Shown: in pieces, positions 14,368-15,290 of the stretch
How positions within the stretch are numbered: position 1 is the stretch's first letter
Layout of the letters: each line of letters starts with the position of its first letter
Assembly: GCA_937925775.1 (NCBI GenBank)
Contig: CALAMM010000155.1
Span: forward strand, 1 to 15,290
Origin: an uncultured Fimbriimonadales bacterium
Lineage (GTDB): Bacteria; Armatimonadota; Fimbriimonadia; Fimbriimonadales; GBS-DC
DNA: 15,290 nucleotides
Reading direction: 5' to 3'
The notes under the pieces: generated by a model
Database searches by the model: none
What the model was told of the DNA's origin: nothing
What the model saw: only the letters and a program-made list of their open reading frames with translations
Translations under genes and position numbers: made by a program

Positions 14368-14686
14368 CGTTAACCTCCTCGTTAGAGTGTTGTGAGTTGC
14401 ACTCGGTCTGTTCCAGCGTCGCGAGCCAGTGAGCGAAGGCGCAGAGCGTCTCGCGCTGGGGGCGGAAGTAGTGATGCTGTCCCTGTTTGCGCATGGCAAC
14501 CAAGTCCGCGTTCATTAGAATATTCAGGTGGTGCGAGACGGTGGACTGCGCTACGGGGAACAGCTCCGCGAGTTCGCCGCAGGAGAGTTCCTCGCGTTGC
14601 ATAAGTGCCCGCAGGATGCTTAGGCGCGTGGGGTCTGCCAGCGCCCGCGCAATCTGAATTGCCTTTCGCTCCTGAAGCTCGTTCAT
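14360..14686 (-). CDS. ArsR-family winged-helix transcriptional repressor
   Basis: This 108-residue protein has the ArsR/SmtB winged helix: an N-terminal helix with ARALADPTRLSILRAL (13-28), the recognition region CGELAELFPVAQSTVSHHLNIL (36-57), and the wing around VAMRKQGQHHYFRP. The metal-sensing ELCVCDL motif of arsenic or cadmium sensors is not present; the matching place reads ELSCGEL with a single Cys36, so a metal signal is not supported. It heads an operon with the YceI-like and membrane-protein genes and probably represses them and itself. ATG 14686 is chosen as it starts just before the conserved helix; an in-frame GTG at 14734 would add 16 unlikely residues. The inducer is unknown. 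Confidence 0.9.
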   Translation of the reverse strand: MNELQERKAIQIARALADPTRLSILRALMQREELSCGELAELFPVAQSTVSHHLNILMNADLVAMRKQGQHHYFRPQRETLCAFAHWLATLEQTECNSQHSNEEVNDG

Positions 14687-14701
14687 AGACCTGTGTGCAT
14701 A

Positions 14702-14709
14702 TATCGATA
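14702..14709. promoter_or_regulatory. Possible ArsR operator palindrome
   Basis: TATCGATA is a perfect 8-bp palindrome in an AT-rich patch 16 nt before the arsR ATG, where the promoter should be. Autoregulated ArsR proteins commonly bind AT-rich palindromes overlapping their promoter. The symmetry does not extend further, so this is only a candidate. Confidence 0.3.
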
Positions 14710-14722
14710 CGCTGGCGGCGGG

Positions 14723-14755
14723 AAAAAAGTTCACTTCGCGTTTAGTGTCTCACTA
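14723..14755 (-). terminator. Weak terminator-like region after the glycoside hydrolase-like gene
   Basis: On the minus strand the stop codon is part of a small stem, TAGTG-AGA-CACTA (14755-14743). A second overlapping 4-bp stem (CACT/AGTG) is followed after three bases by TTTTTT (14728-14723). The stems are short, so termination would be partial at best. Confidence 0.25.
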
Positions 14756-15290
14756 CCGATGTTCGAGGATCAGGGTCGGCTCCATCGGGTAGCATCCCAT
14801 CGACGCGCCGTAGATAGCGATTCCGCCGGGCAGGTCGGGGGGCACAATTAGGCGGATGCGAATTTGCCGCTCTTGCTGGATTCGGGCGCGTAGCACGGGG
14901 TTCAGCGTCAGCGTCGCCTCCTTGAGATAGCCGTAGCTGCCGCGTTCGACGCCTGCCCAGTGCGACAGCACGCCCCGCGCGTCGGCGGGGTCGTCGGGCA
15001 GCTCCCAAGTTGCGACGCGCTCGCCTGCGATCTCCACAATCACGCGCGAGGGGTATTTCTTGCCGTCGGTTTGGGGGTAGTCGTCGGGGTGGACGCGCTG
15101 CGCCCAGTCTACTTTCTCGCGACCTGCTTTCGCGCTTACCTCCATCCGCAGGCGAATGCGCTTCACCTCGCCCAGCGACACGCCTTCGGGAATGGACACG
15201 GCGTACTCCACCGAGCCGTGCCCGCGCGCCCAGTGCTTGCCCCGAATCGGCTTATCGGGCTGGCTTTGCAGGTTGAACGCGCTGGCGACA
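14753..15290 (-). CDS. C-terminal part of a probable glycoside hydrolase family 2-type protein (5' end outside window)
   Basis: The frame is open from the right edge to TAG 14755-14753, giving 179 visible residues; the first in-frame start-like codon (GTG 15211) is inside the domain, so the gene begins beyond the window. The fragment is a beta-rich domain with LGEVKRIRLRMEVSAKAG, an Asp/Tyr-rich stretch (VHPDDYPQTDGKKYPS), PDDPADARGVLSHWAG, GSYGYLKEATL and GGIAIYGASMGCYPMEPTL. From memory, the ADARGVLSH...GSYGYL...AIYG..G.YP..PT pattern matches the C-terminal sandwich domain of GH2-like beta-galactosidase relatives. The catalytic domain is not in view, so the activity is not shown. It lies 66 nt upstream of arsR on the same strand. 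Confidence 0.5.
   Translation of the reverse strand, partial: VASAFNLQSQPDKPIRGKHWARGHGSVEYAVSIPEGVSLGEVKRIRLRMEVSAKAGREKVDWAQRVHPDDYPQTDGKKYPSRVIVEIAGERVATWELPDDPADARGVLSHWAGVERGSYGYLKEATLTLNPVLRARIQQERQIRIRLIVPPDLPGGIAIYGASMGCYPMEPTLILEHR

Noticed and set aside
1..15290. CRISPR arrays, insertion sequences, tRNA or rRNA genes
   Set aside because: I saw no spaced direct repeats, transposase motifs, terminal inverted repeats, or tRNA/rRNA-like sequence by eye on either strand.

Overview
The window is about 15.3 kb of GC-rich, tightly packed bacterial chromosome, with many 4- or 8-nt gene overlaps. It contains no mobile element, CRISPR array, rRNA or tRNA that I can see. Gene content and protein style (RbfA/DUF503, a cysteine-rich Lgt variant, a short animal-type transketolase, TPR proteins, a glycoside-hydrolase-like tail) suggest a free-living, possibly thermophilic bacterium. 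Armatimonadota or a neighbouring phylum is my best guess, but the phylum is an inference and is not shown by a marker here.

Layout. (1) Bases 3-158 carry the 3' end of a possible plus-strand membrane-protein gene, followed by a candidate intrinsic terminator near 291-333. (2) A minus-strand operon (1807 down to 353) encodes DUF503/YlxP, ribosome-binding factor A and a TIM-barrel sugar phosphate isomerase/epimerase. (3) Diverging from it, a plus-strand lipoprotein-maturation pair (lspA, lgt) runs into a transketolase gene (1931-5044). (4) Convergent to that, a minus-strand pair encodes a membrane-anchored NTF2-like protein and an MFS transporter (6985 down to 5054). (5) Diverging again, a plus-strand operon (7067-10348) encodes a MoxR AAA+ ATPase, a DUF58 protein and a 412-residue protein. 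I read the last as a degenerate relative of PEP-utilising Enzyme I that has lost its catalytic motifs. (6) A minus-strand pair, abutting head-on with no spacer, encodes a 13-repeat TPR protein and NAD kinase (12623 down to 10349). (7) A minus-strand, translationally coupled operon encodes an ArsR-type repressor, a secreted YceI lipocalin-like protein and a multi-pass membrane protein (14686 down to 12920). (8) The window ends inside the 3' part of a minus-strand gene whose product resembles the C-terminal domain of family 2 glycoside hydrolases.

Working together. LspA and Lgt are two steps of lipoprotein maturation. MoxR and DUF58 form the usual chaperone/adaptor pair. ArsR probably controls YceI and the membrane protein. 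The other groupings (RbfA with a sugar isomerase, transketolase behind lgt, NAD kinase behind a TPR protein) look like shared transcription rather than a known pathway.

The most interesting points are the apparently dead Enzyme I-like protein fused into a MoxR-DUF58 operon, and a recurring TATACT-like -10 element placed exactly 8 nt before the start codon of three first-in-operon genes, which suggests leaderless mRNAs. Two further points are a pair of divergent promoters that appear to share one -35 box and a long perfect-arm hairpin at 12862-12902.
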